From Ornithinicoccus sp045032955 (GTDB lineage: Bacteria > Actinomycetota > Actinomycetes > Actinomycetales > Dermatophilaceae), in NCBI RefSeq assembly GCF_045032955.1, contig NZ_JBJFZU010000008.1, positions 1 through 64,000 on the forward strand: 64,000 nt of DNA, read 5' to 3'. The notes under the pieces were generated by a model. That model made no database searches. It saw only the letters and a program-made list of their open reading frames with translations, and was not told the origin of the DNA. Shown here piece after piece: positions 25,521-34,784 of this stretch (positions are counted from its first letter, which is position 1; every line of letters starts with the position of its first letter). The position numbers and the translations under genes were made by a program.

Positions 25521-27159
25521 GGGACATCTCCGCCAGGCTGCGGCGCAACGGCGCCATCCCCATCGGGCCCAGGCCCAGGGCCTGCTCGTGGAAGGAACGC
25601 TCGGTGAAGCGCCCGCCGGCCAGCGCGGCGTGCCGGGCCTCCTCCCAGAGGCGTGCTCCGGTGCTGAAGGCCAGGGCCTGGCCGGGCCAGCCGAGGTAGC
25701 GGACCACCTCGAAGGTGGCGGTCTCCCGGTCGCAGCCGGCCGCCTGGGTCAGCACGTCGACACCCACGTCGATGCTCCAGCCGGTGGCGTCGGTGAAGCC
25801 GTTGCCGGCGGGGATCGGGTAGCCCAGGTGCAGGCCCATGTCGATCACGATGCGGGCGGCCCGCCAGCGTTGGGCGAGCACCACGCCGAGTCGTTCGCCG
25901 GGGTGCTGGAGCAGGCCCCAGGCGTGCGCCCGGCCCTCGGTGTAGTGGGCCCAGCCCTCGGCATACCCGTGGATGTGGCACAGGTGCCGCTGCCACGGGT
26001 GCAGACCCTCGATCGAGGCGGTGACCACGTGCTGCAGGTGGTGCCCGGGCAGCCCCTCGTGGTGGACGGTGCTGACCTCGCGCCAGGTGGGGACGGTGTC
26101 GGCCCCGGTCGGGGTCGACCAGACGACGCGTCCACCCCGGGTCCCGGCAGGGTCCGGTGGTGAGTAGTAGATCGAGCCGGAGCCGGGAGCCGCCAGCACG
26201 GCGCCGCACGGGTGCCCCCCGGGCACGTCGAAGATCGTCCCGTCGAGCAGGTCGTGGGCCCGCTGCATCCGGCCCTCGACCCATCCGACCAGCTCGGGAC
26301 CGACCCGGACCCTGCCGTTCTCGTCGGCGTCCAGCAGCGCTTCGGCCTCGGCGACCCCGGCGCACCCGAGCTCCGCCGCGATCGCCTCGGCCTCCTGGGT
26401 GAGCTCGGCCAGCCGGGACCAGCCGTAGGCATACGTCTCCGGCAGGTCGACCTGGGTGCCGAGGAAGGCCCCGGAGGTGACCCGGTAGAGATCCTCACCC
26501 ACGGCGTCCTGGGCGCGCCCTCGGGGGGCGTGCTCCTGCTCCAACCAGTCCGCCAGCTCGCGGCAGGCCTCCCGGGCCCGGTCCAGCACCTGCCGGGTCG
26601 GGTCGTCGAGCTCGCCGGGGAGCAGTGCCCCTAGCCGGTCGTCACGCTCCGGGTCGGCCCACCGGCGCAGCTGTCCGGCCAGCGTCCGGGACTGCAGGGC
26701 AGGGACCGTGTAGCCGTCCGCGGAGGTGGCCGCCAGCCGCTCGGCGTAGGCCTGCAGCGCCGCCGGCACCTCGCCGAGCCCCGACACCACGGCCTCGTCG
26801 TCGGTCGAGCCGGCGGCCGACTCCAGCCCCATCATCACCATGTGCGCCGGGGAGGCCAGCGGAGCGACCAGGCCACCGGTGAACCCGGCGTCGTGCAGCG
26901 CGAGGTCGCTGCCCAGGCGCTCGGTGAGGGCACGGGCCAGGTGGCTCCGTGCTCCGGGAGCATCCTGCTCCGGGGGAAGCACGGCGAGATCGGCCAGCGT
27001 GCCGCGTGCCAGGTCGGCCCGGGCCTGCACCGCCCCCGGCCCGAGGGGGGCCCACAGGTCCTGGGCAGGGCTACCGATGGCCCGGGCGGCACCCGGGTCG
27101 AGCCGGGCGAGGCCGTCGACGTAACGGTCGGCGACCTCGCCCGCGTCGTGGGGCTGCAT
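25513..27159 (-). CDS. DUF885 protein (putative metallopeptidase), copy 1
   Basis: 548 residues. The motif STVHHEGLPGHHLQHV has His in place of the first-residue context of copy 2 but keeps HExxPGHH, and YAEGWAHYTEG gives the second Glu region. It is clearly related to the next gene, though only the motif regions are close by eye. The ATG at 27159 overlaps the lipoprotein stop as TGATG. No signal peptide. Likely an intracellular oligopeptidase. Confidence 0.85.
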   Translation of the reverse strand: MQPHDAGEVADRYVDGLARLDPGAARAIGSPAQDLWAPLGPGAVQARADLARGTLADLAVLPPEQDAPGARSHLARALTERLGSDLALHDAGFTGGLVAPLASPAHMVMMGLESAAGSTDDEAVVSGLGEVPAALQAYAERLAATSADGYTVPALQSRTLAGQLRRWADPERDDRLGALLPGELDDPTRQVLDRAREACRELADWLEQEHAPRGRAQDAVGEDLYRVTSGAFLGTQVDLPETYAYGWSRLAELTQEAEAIAAELGCAGVAEAEALLDADENGRVRVGPELVGWVEGRMQRAHDLLDGTIFDVPGGHPCGAVLAAPGSGSIYYSPPDPAGTRGGRVVWSTPTGADTVPTWREVSTVHHEGLPGHHLQHVVTASIEGLHPWQRHLCHIHGYAEGWAHYTEGRAHAWGLLQHPGERLGVVLAQRWRAARIVIDMGLHLGYPIPAGNGFTDATGWSIDVGVDVLTQAAGCDRETATFEVVRYLGWPGQALAFSTGARLWEEARHAALAGGRFTERSFHEQALGLGPMGMAPLRRSLAEMSHA

Positions 27160-29033
27160 CAGTTGGCGCGCATCCACTGCTCGGCGTTCCAGGAGACACC
27201 GGTCTGGACCGAGGTCGGCCGGACGTTCTCCAGGGTGGAGTCGAAGCCGGTCACGCCCGGGTGGGCGAACAGCGGGATGCCGTACAGGTTGTCCCACAGC
27301 AGCTTCTCGATGACCTTGATCTGCTCCATGTGGACCTCGGGGTCGTTCGACCCGGCCAGGGTGTTCCAGGCCTCGTCGACCTCCTCGTTGGAGAACCCGC
27401 CGTAGTTCTGGCCGCCGTCGGTGGAGTAGATCGGCTGACCGGAGGCGATCTGGCCAGAGCCGGCCCACGCGAACAGCGCGACCTCCCAGTCACCGGACTC
27501 CAGCGTGCCACCGGCCTCGAAGAAGTCGGCGTTGCCGGCGTCGGTGATCTCGAAGCCCGCCTCGTCGCACGAGGACTTGATCGCCGCGACCTGGTCGGTA
27601 CGACGCGGGTTCGGCGCGGAGTAGCCGATCCGGACCTCGACCGGGCTCTCCAGCCCGGCCTCCTCCAGCTTCGCGGCCGCACCCTCGATGTCGACCTCGT
27701 CGTAGCGGCCGTCGTAGGCCTCGGACACGACCTCTTCGTAGTCCGGCTGGAACGGGAACTTCTCCCGCAGGTTCATCACCTCGGCCTCGGGGTTGATCGG
27801 CGCGATCAGGTTGTCGATGATGTTCTGACGCGGCACGCACATCGCGAACGCCTCACGCGCAGCCAGACCACCCTCGGACTCGCTGAACGCCGAGGTCTCC
27901 GCGAAGTTGAAGTCCAGGTGCTCCCAGGTCATCTCATCAGTCGTCTCGACCGAGACCATGTCACCCATGCCCTCGAGCTGCTGCTTGGTGTCCACCGTGG
28001 CCTGCGGCTCGATGACGTTGATGTCACCGTTCTGCAGCGCCTGCACGTGCGTCTCCGGCGACGCGAACCGGTAGGTCAGGTTCTCGGTGGCCGGGGCCGG
28101 ACCGAAGAACTCCGGGTTCGGCACCAGCGCGAGCTGGTTGCCCGACTCCCACGAAGCACCCTCCAGGGTGTACGGGCCAGACGAAGGCACGATCGCCTCG
28201 TCCTCGACCTGGTAGTTCGGGAACAACCAGCCGGTGTTCCAGAACTCCGCGGCACCGGCCACGGTCTCACCATCACCATCGAGGATGGCCTGCGCCAGCT
28301 CGCCGGGCTCCATGCCCGACTGCTCCGCAGCGACGTGCGCCGGCAGCGCGGCCGAGACCAGCAGCTCCCAGTCCGGGTACGGCTCGGGGAAGACGATGGT
28401 GAACTCCTTGGAGTCCACCTCGGTCTCCAGACCGTCCGGCACGTAGACACCGAAGGAGTCAGAGATCGCGTCGAAGCCCAGCTCCTCCGCGCCACCCAGG
28501 GACTCCGGGTTCGTCGAGGCCCAGCTCAGCAGGTAGTCGTTCGCGGTGATCGGCGTCCCGTCGGACCAGACCGCGTCGTCGGAGATCGTGTACTCCACCG
28601 TCAACGGGTCCTCAGAGGTCTGCTCGTAGGAGCCGAACCACTCGTTCGGGTAGACCGTGCCGTCCGTGCCCCAGTACCAGAAACCGGAGTGCAGCTGGTT
28701 GTTCACCACCGCGTTGTAGGTCGAGTTGGTGGCGGCGGTGTCGCCGTTGTAGGCGTTGTACTCCTCCGCACCGCTGGAGAAGGACACCGTGTCCGACATC
28801 GTCTCGACATCGCCGAGGTCCGCCTTGGCCGTGTCACCCTCCGCCATCTCACCGCCGCCTGCGTCGGAGGTCGACGAGTCGTCGTCCATCCCGCCGTCGT
28901 CGGTGGCCTCGCCGTCGTCGCTGCCACCCGCATCTGCCGAGGTGTCGTCCTCGGAGCCGGTGTCGGACGTGCAGCCAGCCAGCGCCAGGGCACCGGCCGC
29001 CACGACGGCCATGGTCGCGCGCCTGATCTTCAA
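27159..29033 (-). CDS. Peptide-binding lipoprotein (SBP family 5)
   Basis: 624 residues from a TTG start with GGAGGA 5 nt upstream. Residues 1-21 form a lipoprotein signal, KIRR then a hydrophobic stretch and LALAGC with the lipidated Cys21. Residues 22-75 are an acidic Ser/Gly/Asp linker. The rest is an OppA/DppA-type binding domain (TVEYTISDDAVWSDGTPITA, LREKFPFQPDYEEV). It heads the operon with two peptidases, but no permease or ATPase genes follow, so the transporter must be encoded elsewhere if it acts in import. Confidence 0.9.
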   Translation of the reverse strand: MKIRRATMAVVAAGALALAGCTSDTGSEDDTSADAGGSDDGEATDDGGMDDDSSTSDAGGGEMAEGDTAKADLGDVETMSDTVSFSSGAEEYNAYNGDTAATNSTYNAVVNNQLHSGFWYWGTDGTVYPNEWFGSYEQTSEDPLTVEYTISDDAVWSDGTPITANDYLLSWASTNPESLGGAEELGFDAISDSFGVYVPDGLETEVDSKEFTIVFPEPYPDWELLVSAALPAHVAAEQSGMEPGELAQAILDGDGETVAGAAEFWNTGWLFPNYQVEDEAIVPSSGPYTLEGASWESGNQLALVPNPEFFGPAPATENLTYRFASPETHVQALQNGDINVIEPQATVDTKQQLEGMGDMVSVETTDEMTWEHLDFNFAETSAFSESEGGLAAREAFAMCVPRQNIIDNLIAPINPEAEVMNLREKFPFQPDYEEVVSEAYDGRYDEVDIEGAAAKLEEAGLESPVEVRIGYSAPNPRRTDQVAAIKSSCDEAGFEITDAGNADFFEAGGTLESGDWEVALFAWAGSGQIASGQPIYSTDGGQNYGGFSNEEVDEAWNTLAGSNDPEVHMEQIKVIEKLLWDNLYGIPLFAHPGVTGFDSTLENVRPTSVQTGVSWNAEQWMRAN

Positions 29034-29165
29034 TGTTCCTCCTAGTAGATGGGCGTCACTCCCGGGACGACCTCGATCGGCCGCCCGCGGTCCGGCGACG
29101 CACCGGGGGGTTGCGAGATGAATTTAGGCACGCAAGGCAACACTTCGCCAGCAACGTACCCACAC

Positions 29166-29183
29166 GGTGACGCGATCGTTACC
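29166..29183. promoter_or_regulatory. 18-bp inverted repeat, possible operator upstream of peptide operon
   Basis: GGTGACG-CGAT-CGTTACC is a near-perfect inverted repeat (6 of 7 arm positions) 133 bp upstream of the lipoprotein start. The 29034-29214 interval otherwise holds a possible -10 (TAAATT on the minus strand near 29112-29117), with no convincing -35, and the ribosome binding site. A regulator site is inferred. Confidence 0.4.
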
Positions 29184-29214
29184 CTTTTGAGACTTCCGTC
29201 AGCATGACCTTGCG

Positions 29215-31320
29215 TCAAGCACCGTCGACCACGTCGAGCATCATCCGGACCGCGTCCTGGGCCTTACGGGCGCTGCGCTCCGCGCGCACGGTGTGCACCG
29301 CCCGGGCGAGCCCGTTCCCCTGCGGCTGCGCGGATTCCCGCACCGTGGCGCGCACCCTGGCCCCCTCGGGGAAGACCCCCAGCACCTCCTGGCCGGCGGC
29401 ACCGAGCACCCCGAGCACCTCCTGCACCGCCGCCTCCGGACCGACCACGGACGCATGCCGACGACAGGGGGGCAGGTCGAGCTCCCGCCGCTCGGCGAGC
29501 TCCCGGGCGGCGAGCCAGACCGGGTCCCAGCGCACCAGCGCCTCGACCGCCGGGATGGAGCCGTGCGGGGGCACCCCGCAGAGCACCACCTGGGCGCTGC
29601 GGCGTCGCGGTCCCCTGGCGGCAGTCCCGTCCGTCGGCACCGGTGCGGCCACCAGGGCCGCCGCCGCGGACCACCGTCGCAGCGCCTCCGGCTGTGCCTC
29701 CACCGAGGCCCGTTCCAGGAGGCGCCACCCGTCCAGCAGCGCCACCGCGGCATATCCCCCGGGGCACCAGGGCTCTGCCCCGGGCGTGGCCACCACCAGT
29801 GCCGGGGTGTCCTCGACCTGGGCGACCACGTGCTCCCCGCCGGAGCTGACGACCCGCACGCCGGGGAACGCCCGCCCCAGCTCCTCCGCGGTGCGCCGCT
29901 CCCCCACCGCGCTGGCCCGGCGACGGGTGGACCCGCACTCGGGGCATCCCTGGTCCCGCTCCGCCGGGCTCACCGGCGTCCCGCACACCCGGCAGCTGCC
30001 GGCGTCCTGGCCACCACCGGCACCCACCGGCCCCTGGCAGTGCCGGCAGCGCACCGGGGTCCGGCAGTCCTGGCAGGCCAGGGCGACGACATACCCCTGC
30101 CGCGGCACCTGCACCAGCACCGGGCCATGGTCCAGCCCGGCCCGCAGTGCCCGCCAGGCGACACTGGGGATCCTGGCGGTCCTGGCCGCCTCGTCCCGGT
30201 CCTCCTGCCGGCCCTCGCCGGCGACCACGACGGCGGGCGCCTGCGCCCGCACGGCGGCGGGTGCGGCCACGACGGAGGCCACCGACCCCTGCTCGACCCA
30301 GGCCTGGGCTGCGACGCTGCGCGTGAAACCACCCAGCAGCAGGGCCGCCCCCTCGGCCCGGGCCCGGCGGCGCAGCACCTCCCGGACGTGCGGGTAGGGG
30401 GCACGCGGCTCCTCGTGCAGGTCGTCCGCCTCGTCCCAGCACACCAGCAGGCCGAGGTCACGGACCGGGGCGAAGGCGCTGGCCCTGGTCCCCACCACCA
30501 CCTGCGCGTGCCCGCGCAGGGCCCGCAAGAACGCCCGGTACCGCGCCTCCGGTCCCAGGTCGGCACTCAGCCGCACCACCGCGTCCGCACCGACGGCCTC
30601 CTCCAGCACCGGGAGCACCCGGACCACGTCGCGGTGGTCCGGCAGCACCACCACCGCCCCGCGACCACCGTCCACCGCGGCCTGCACGGCCCCGGCGATG
30701 GCGTCCGGCCAGTCGGCACCGGGCGCCCGGCCCGGCAGGGCCAGCCAGGAGGCGGCCGGCGCCTGGCCGTCGCGCACCCGGCGCAGGAAGGCCTCACCTG
30801 CGGGATAACCGTCCCAGGCCGGACAAGCAGCGACCTGCCCCCCGTCCGTGCCGGACCCGGGGCGGGTGACGTCGGTGCCAGCGTCAGGGACGGACCGCTC
30901 GGCGCGGGCGTGCCGCGGCGGGACCGCGAGCCGGAGGGTGTCCGACAGCGTCCCCCCGTAGTGGTCGGCCACCGAGCGGGCCAGCGCCGCGACCGCGGGG
31001 GTGAGCACCGGCTCCGCGCTGACCACCGACCGGAGCGGCGTCAACCGGCCGGAGTGCTCCGCGGTGTCTACCCGGGTGAGCAGGTAGCCGTCGTGGTCGC
31101 GGCCGGCGAAGCGCACCCGGACCCGGACGCCGGGGCGGGCCTGCTCGTCCAGCTCGGCCGGCACCGCGTACTCGAACGGTCGGTCCAGGTGCGCCAGCGG
31201 GGTGTCGACCAGGACCCGGGCCACCGGGTCCGTGGCGGCCAGCGGGACGTCAGCGGCCGGCGCGTGCTGCCGTCGCCGCGGGGCACGCGGCGGCGGGACC
31301 AGCTCCAGCTGCTCGGACAC
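29215..31320 (-). CDS. priA: PriA-like primosomal protein N', helicase motifs degenerate
   Basis: 701 residues from GTG. The N-terminal 3'-end-binding domain (VARVLVDTPLAHLDRPFEYA) and the zinc-binding Cys pairs (CQDC, CRHC, CRVC, CPEC around residues 415-465) are conserved. The Walker A loop GxTGSGKT is absent and the DEEH box is replaced by CWDEADDL. Loss of ATPase motifs is usual in actinobacterial PriA, which probably acts as a replication-restart scaffold. It is 12 bp downstream of metK, as in Streptomyces. Confidence 0.88.
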   Translation of the reverse strand: MSEQLELVPPPRAPRRRQHAPAADVPLAATDPVARVLVDTPLAHLDRPFEYAVPAELDEQARPGVRVRVRFAGRDHDGYLLTRVDTAEHSGRLTPLRSVVSAEPVLTPAVAALARSVADHYGGTLSDTLRLAVPPRHARAERSVPDAGTDVTRPGSGTDGGQVAACPAWDGYPAGEAFLRRVRDGQAPAASWLALPGRAPGADWPDAIAGAVQAAVDGGRGAVVVLPDHRDVVRVLPVLEEAVGADAVVRLSADLGPEARYRAFLRALRGHAQVVVGTRASAFAPVRDLGLLVCWDEADDLHEEPRAPYPHVREVLRRRARAEGAALLLGGFTRSVAAQAWVEQGSVASVVAAPAAVRAQAPAVVVAGEGRQEDRDEAARTARIPSVAWRALRAGLDHGPVLVQVPRQGYVVALACQDCRTPVRCRHCQGPVGAGGGQDAGSCRVCGTPVSPAERDQGCPECGSTRRRASAVGERRTAEELGRAFPGVRVVSSGGEHVVAQVEDTPALVVATPGAEPWCPGGYAAVALLDGWRLLERASVEAQPEALRRWSAAAALVAAPVPTDGTAARGPRRRSAQVVLCGVPPHGSIPAVEALVRWDPVWLAARELAERRELDLPPCRRHASVVGPEAAVQEVLGVLGAAGQEVLGVFPEGARVRATVRESAQPQGNGLARAVHTVRAERSARKAQDAVRMMLDVVDGA

Positions 31321-31332
31321 CGCGGCGTCGCC

Positions 31333-32547
31333 TCACACGGCTGCGCGCAGCGCGTCGACCCGGTCCAGCCGCTCCCAGGTGAAGGGGTTGTCCACGCCGA
31401 CGGCCTCGGAACGGCCGAAGTGGCCGTAGGCGGCGGTCGGCCGGTAGATGGGACGGAGCAGGTCGAGCTGGTCGACGAGGGCGGCCGGGCGCAGGTCGAA
31501 GACGGTGGACACCGCGGACTGGATGCGCTCCACCGGGACGGTCTCGGTGCCGAAGGTCTCGACGTACAGCCCCACCGGGCGGGCCGTACCGATGGCGTAG
31601 GCGACCTGGATCTCGCACCGGGTGGCGAGCCCGGCGGCGACCACGTTCTTGGCCACCCAGCGCATCGCGTACGCGGCCGAGCGGTCCACCTTGGACGGGT
31701 CCTTGCCGGAGAAGGCGCCGCCTCCGTGGCGGGCCATCCCCCCGTAGGTGTCGACGATCACCTTGCGGCCGGTGAGCCCTGCGTCCCCCATCGGCCCCCC
31801 GATGGTGAAGACCCCGGTCGGGTTGACGAGCATCCGGTAGCCGTCGGTCTTGAGCTGCACCCCGGCGGCGCGCGCCTCCTCGAGCACCGGCGTGATCACC
31901 CGCTCCCGGATGTCCGGCTGCAGCTGCTCCTCCAGGTCGATGCCGGCCGCGTGCTGGGTGGAGAGCACCACCGTGTCGAGCCGGACCGCGCGGTCCCCGT
32001 CGTAGGCGATGGTGACCTGGGTCTTGCCGTCCGGGCGCAGGTAGTCCAGCTCCCCGCTCTTGCGGACGGTGCTGAGCCGCTCGGCCAACCGGTGCGCGAG
32101 GAAGATCGGCAGCGGCATCAGCTGGGGGGTGTCGTCGCAGGCATACCCGAACATCAGCCCCTGGTCACCGGCCCCCTGGTGGTCGTAGTCGTGGGCCCCC
32201 TCGTCCCCCCGGCTGGCGACCGCGTCGTCGACGCCGGTGGCGATGTCCGCGGACTGGTCCCCGATGGAGACCTCGACCCCGCAGGTCCGGCCGTCGAAGC
32301 CCTTGTGCGAGTTGTCGTAGCCGATCTCCAGGATGGTCTCCCGCACCAGCTGCGGGATGTTGGAGTACCCCTGGGTGCGTACCTCCCCGGCGACGTGCAC
32401 CAGCCCGGTGGTGACCATCGTCTCGACCGCCACCCGGGAGTGCGGGTCCTGGCGGAGCAGGTCGTCGAGGATGGCGTCGCTGATCTGGTCGCAGATCTTG
32501 TCCGGGTGCCCCTCGGTGACGGACTCGGAGGTGAACAGGCGGGACAT
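31333..32547 (-). CDS. metK: S-adenosylmethionine synthetase
   Basis: 404 residues, full length. Motifs: GHPDKICDQISDAILDDLL at the N-terminus, the GAGDQGLMFGYA hexapeptide region, GGGAFSGKDPSKVDRS for phosphate binding, and the C-terminal DNPFTWERLD. It makes SAM from methionine and ATP. The ATG has an AAGGAG site. Gene order coaBC-metK-priA matches the conserved actinobacterial arrangement. Confidence 0.97.
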   Translation of the reverse strand: MSRLFTSESVTEGHPDKICDQISDAILDDLLRQDPHSRVAVETMVTTGLVHVAGEVRTQGYSNIPQLVRETILEIGYDNSHKGFDGRTCGVEVSIGDQSADIATGVDDAVASRGDEGAHDYDHQGAGDQGLMFGYACDDTPQLMPLPIFLAHRLAERLSTVRKSGELDYLRPDGKTQVTIAYDGDRAVRLDTVVLSTQHAAGIDLEEQLQPDIRERVITPVLEEARAAGVQLKTDGYRMLVNPTGVFTIGGPMGDAGLTGRKVIVDTYGGMARHGGGAFSGKDPSKVDRSAAYAMRWVAKNVVAAGLATRCEIQVAYAIGTARPVGLYVETFGTETVPVERIQSAVSTVFDLRPAALVDQLDLLRPIYRPTAAYGHFGRSEAVGVDNPFTWERLDRVDALRAAV

Positions 32548-32593
32548 CGGGACTCCTTCGCGCGGGGTGCAGCGGCTGCTGTCGTCGGCGGTG

Positions 32594-32599
32594 AGTCTA
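32594..32599 (-). promoter_or_regulatory. Possible metK -10 element
   Basis: TAGACT on the minus strand lies about 46 bp before the metK ATG, leaving a short untranslated leader with the AAGGAG site. No SAM riboswitch fits in the leader. The -35 is weak. Confidence 0.35.
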
Positions 32600-32625
32600 C
32601 GGGGGTGGACCGACGGACCCGCCGG

Positions 32626-33879
32626 TCAGGGCAGGGCCGGTGCTACCACGTCCCAGACGGCCTCGGCGACGTCGTCCTTGCTGGCCGGACCGACGGTGAG
32701 GGGGTCCTCGTCCGGGCTGTCACCGCGCCGCAGGACGTGCACCGTGCTCTCGTCCTGGCCGAAGGTCTTGTCGACGCCGACCTCGTTCGCGACGAGCAGG
32801 TCGCACCCCTTGCGGGCCAGCTTGGCCCGGGCGAGGGTGAGCAGGTCGCCGGTGGCGTCACCGGTCTCCGCGGCGAACCCGACGAGATAGGGGGCAGCGG
32901 CCGTTCCGCGGGTCGCGACCAGACCGGCCAGCACGTCCGGGTTGCGGACCAGCTCGATGGTCGGTGCGGAGTCGTCACCTTCGCCGTGGGTCTTCTTGAT
33001 CTTCGACCCGGCGTAGGTGGCGGGGCGGAAGTCGGCGACCGCCGCTGCCATCACCACGGCGTCGACGTCGCCGGCGGAGACCAGGCTGCCCACCTGCTGC
33101 TCCAGCTCGAGGGCGGTCCCCACCGGGAGCACCTCGCAGCCGGGTGGGACGGGCAGCGTCACGTTGGCGCTGACCAGGCTGACCCTGGCGCCCCGGCGGG
33201 AGGCGGCGGCGGCGAGGGCATACCCCTGCTTGCCGGAGCTGCGGTTGCCGAGGTAGCGGACCGGGTCGAGGGGTTCGCGGGTGCCGCCTGCGGAGACGAC
33301 CACGTGCCGGCCCGCGAGGTCGAGGTCCTCGATCTGCCGCGTCGGCGTCCCGGCGGCCGCCGCGGCCATCGCGGCCTCCACGATGTCCTCGGGGTCGGGG
33401 AGGCGCCCGGGCCCGGTGTCCTGGCCGGTGAGCCGCCCGCTGGCGGGGTCGAGCACGTGGGTGCCCCGTTCGCGCAGCAGGGCGACGTTGGCCACGGTCG
33501 CCGGGTGCGTCCACATCTCGGTATGCATGGCGGGCGCCAGCAGCACCGGGCACCGAGCCGTCAGCAGGGTGTTGGTCAGCAGGTCGTCGGCGAGTCCGTG
33601 CGCGGCGCGGGCCAGCAGGTCGGCGGTGGCCGGGGCGACGAGGACCAGGTCGGCCCAGTCACGGCCCAGGCGCACGTGTGGGACGGCGGGCACGTCGTCC
33701 CACACGTCGGCGGAGACGGGGCGGCCGCTGAGCGCCTCCCAGGTCGCCGCCCCGACGAAGTGCAGGGCGGCGGCGGTCGGCACCACGGTCACCTGGTGAC
33801 CGGCCTCGGTCAGCAGACGGAGCACCGAGCACGCCTTGTAGGCGGCGATGCCACCGGCGACGCCGAGGACGATGCGCAT
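32626..33879 (-). CDS. coaBC: Bifunctional CoaBC (pantothenoylcysteine synthetase/decarboxylase)
   Basis: 417 residues. CoaC half: GVAGGIAAYKACSVLR for FMN binding and APAMHTEMWTHPAT at the active site. CoaB half: SAGGTREPLDPVRYLGNRSS and the GKQGYALA nucleotide-binding motif, then KIKKTHG. It converts 4'-phosphopantothenate to 4'-phosphopantetheine in coenzyme A synthesis. The ATG is 20 bp after the rpoZ stop. Confidence 0.96.
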   Translation of the reverse strand: MRIVLGVAGGIAAYKACSVLRLLTEAGHQVTVVPTAAALHFVGAATWEALSGRPVSADVWDDVPAVPHVRLGRDWADLVLVAPATADLLARAAHGLADDLLTNTLLTARCPVLLAPAMHTEMWTHPATVANVALLRERGTHVLDPASGRLTGQDTGPGRLPDPEDIVEAAMAAAAAGTPTRQIEDLDLAGRHVVVSAGGTREPLDPVRYLGNRSSGKQGYALAAAASRRGARVSLVSANVTLPVPPGCEVLPVGTALELEQQVGSLVSAGDVDAVVMAAAVADFRPATYAGSKIKKTHGEGDDSAPTIELVRNPDVLAGLVATRGTAAAPYLVGFAAETGDATGDLLTLARAKLARKGCDLLVANEVGVDKTFGQDESTVHVLRRGDSPDEDPLTVGPASKDDVAEAVWDVVAPALP

Positions 33880-33899
33880 GCGTGACGTGCCGTCCGCGC

Positions 33900-34169
33900 T
33901 CAGCTCTCGGGGGAGCTCGTGTGCAGCTTGCCCTGGTCGATCTCGTGCAGCGCGATCGACAGCGGCTTGTCGGTGGCCTCGGCCTCGACCAGCGGGCCGA
34001 CGTACTCCAGGAGGCCCTCGCTGAGCTGGGCGTAGTAGGCGTTGATCTGCCGGGCGCGCTTGGCGGCGTAGATCACCAGCGCGTACTTGCTGTCCGCGCG
34101 CTGCAGCAGGCTGTCGATCGGCGGGTTGGTGATGCCGTCCGGGTGGGCGATGGTGCCGGTTCCACTCAC
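33900..34169 (-). CDS. rpoZ: RNA polymerase omega subunit
   Basis: 89 residues from GTG. The omega core PPIDSLLQRADSKYALVIYA followed by AKRARQINAYYAQLSEGLLE is intact. It helps assemble RNA polymerase by holding the beta' subunit. It follows gmk by 7 bp, the near-universal gmk-rpoZ pair. Confidence 0.95.
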   Translation of the reverse strand: MSGTGTIAHPDGITNPPIDSLLQRADSKYALVIYAAKRARQINAYYAQLSEGLLEYVGPLVEAEATDKPLSIALHEIDQGKLHTSSPES

Positions 34170-34176
34170 GTTGATC

Positions 34177-34749
34177 TCAGTCCTTCGTTGGGGGGTCGAC
34201 CATCAATGATACGAGTTCTTCGCCGGCCCGTGCGACATCGTCGTTGACGATGGTCCGGTCGAACTCCGAGCGGGCCGCCAGCTCGGTGCGGGCCGTCTCC
34301 AGCCGGCGTTCCCGCTCGGCCTCGTCCTCGGTGCCCCGACCCACGAGCCGCTGCACCAGATCCTCCCAGGTCGGCGGTGCCAGGAAGACGAAGAGCGCCT
34401 CCGGCATGGCCTCCCGGACGGCCCGGGCCCCTTGCAGGTCGATCTCCAGCATCGTCGGGTTCCCGGCGGCCAGGGACTCGTCCACCGGCCCCCGGGGGGT
34501 GCCGTAGCGGGCCCGCCCGTGCACGGTGGCCCACTCGAGCAGCTGCCCCTCACGTTCCAGCCGGTCGAACTCCGCGTCGTCCACGAAGTAGTAGTGCTGC
34601 CCGTGCACCTCACCCGGGCGGGGCGGGCGGGTCGTCGCCGAGACCGAGAGCCAGACCTCGGGGTGCCGGGACCGGACGTAGGACGCGACGGTGCCCTTGC
34701 CCACGGCCGTCGGCCCGGCCAGCACGACCAGCCGTCGGGTGCCGCCCAC
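34177..34749 (-). CDS. gmk: Guanylate kinase
   Basis: 190 residues from GTG at 34749. The P-loop LAGPTAVGKGTVASYV is at residues 10-25. The GMP-binding region TTRPPRPGEVHGQHYYFV and the LID region follow. It phosphorylates GMP to GDP. No Shine-Dalgarno sequence is obvious, so the start has some uncertainty, though the family spacing to the P-loop fits. Confidence 0.95.
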   Translation of the reverse strand: MGGTRRLVVLAGPTAVGKGTVASYVRSRHPEVWLSVSATTRPPRPGEVHGQHYYFVDDAEFDRLEREGQLLEWATVHGRARYGTPRGPVDESLAAGNPTMLEIDLQGARAVREAMPEALFVFLAPPTWEDLVQRLVGRGTEDEAERERRLETARTELAARSEFDRTIVNDDVARAGEELVSLMVDPPTKD

Positions 34750-34784
34750 CGGCCCGGCGGGCCCGACGGGGGCCGACCCGGTAC

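Noticed and set aside
32548..32625. SAM riboswitch upstream of metK
   Set aside because: The 78-bp interval is too short and shows no SAM-aptamer core.
29293..33885. Plus-strand open frame of 1530 codons (and others such as 37219-41283 and 54524-56797)
   Set aside because: These are antisense to priA, metK, coaBC, carB and alaS. They arise because GC-rich genes rarely contain stop codons in other frames. The translations are low-complexity Arg/Gly/Pro and match no family.
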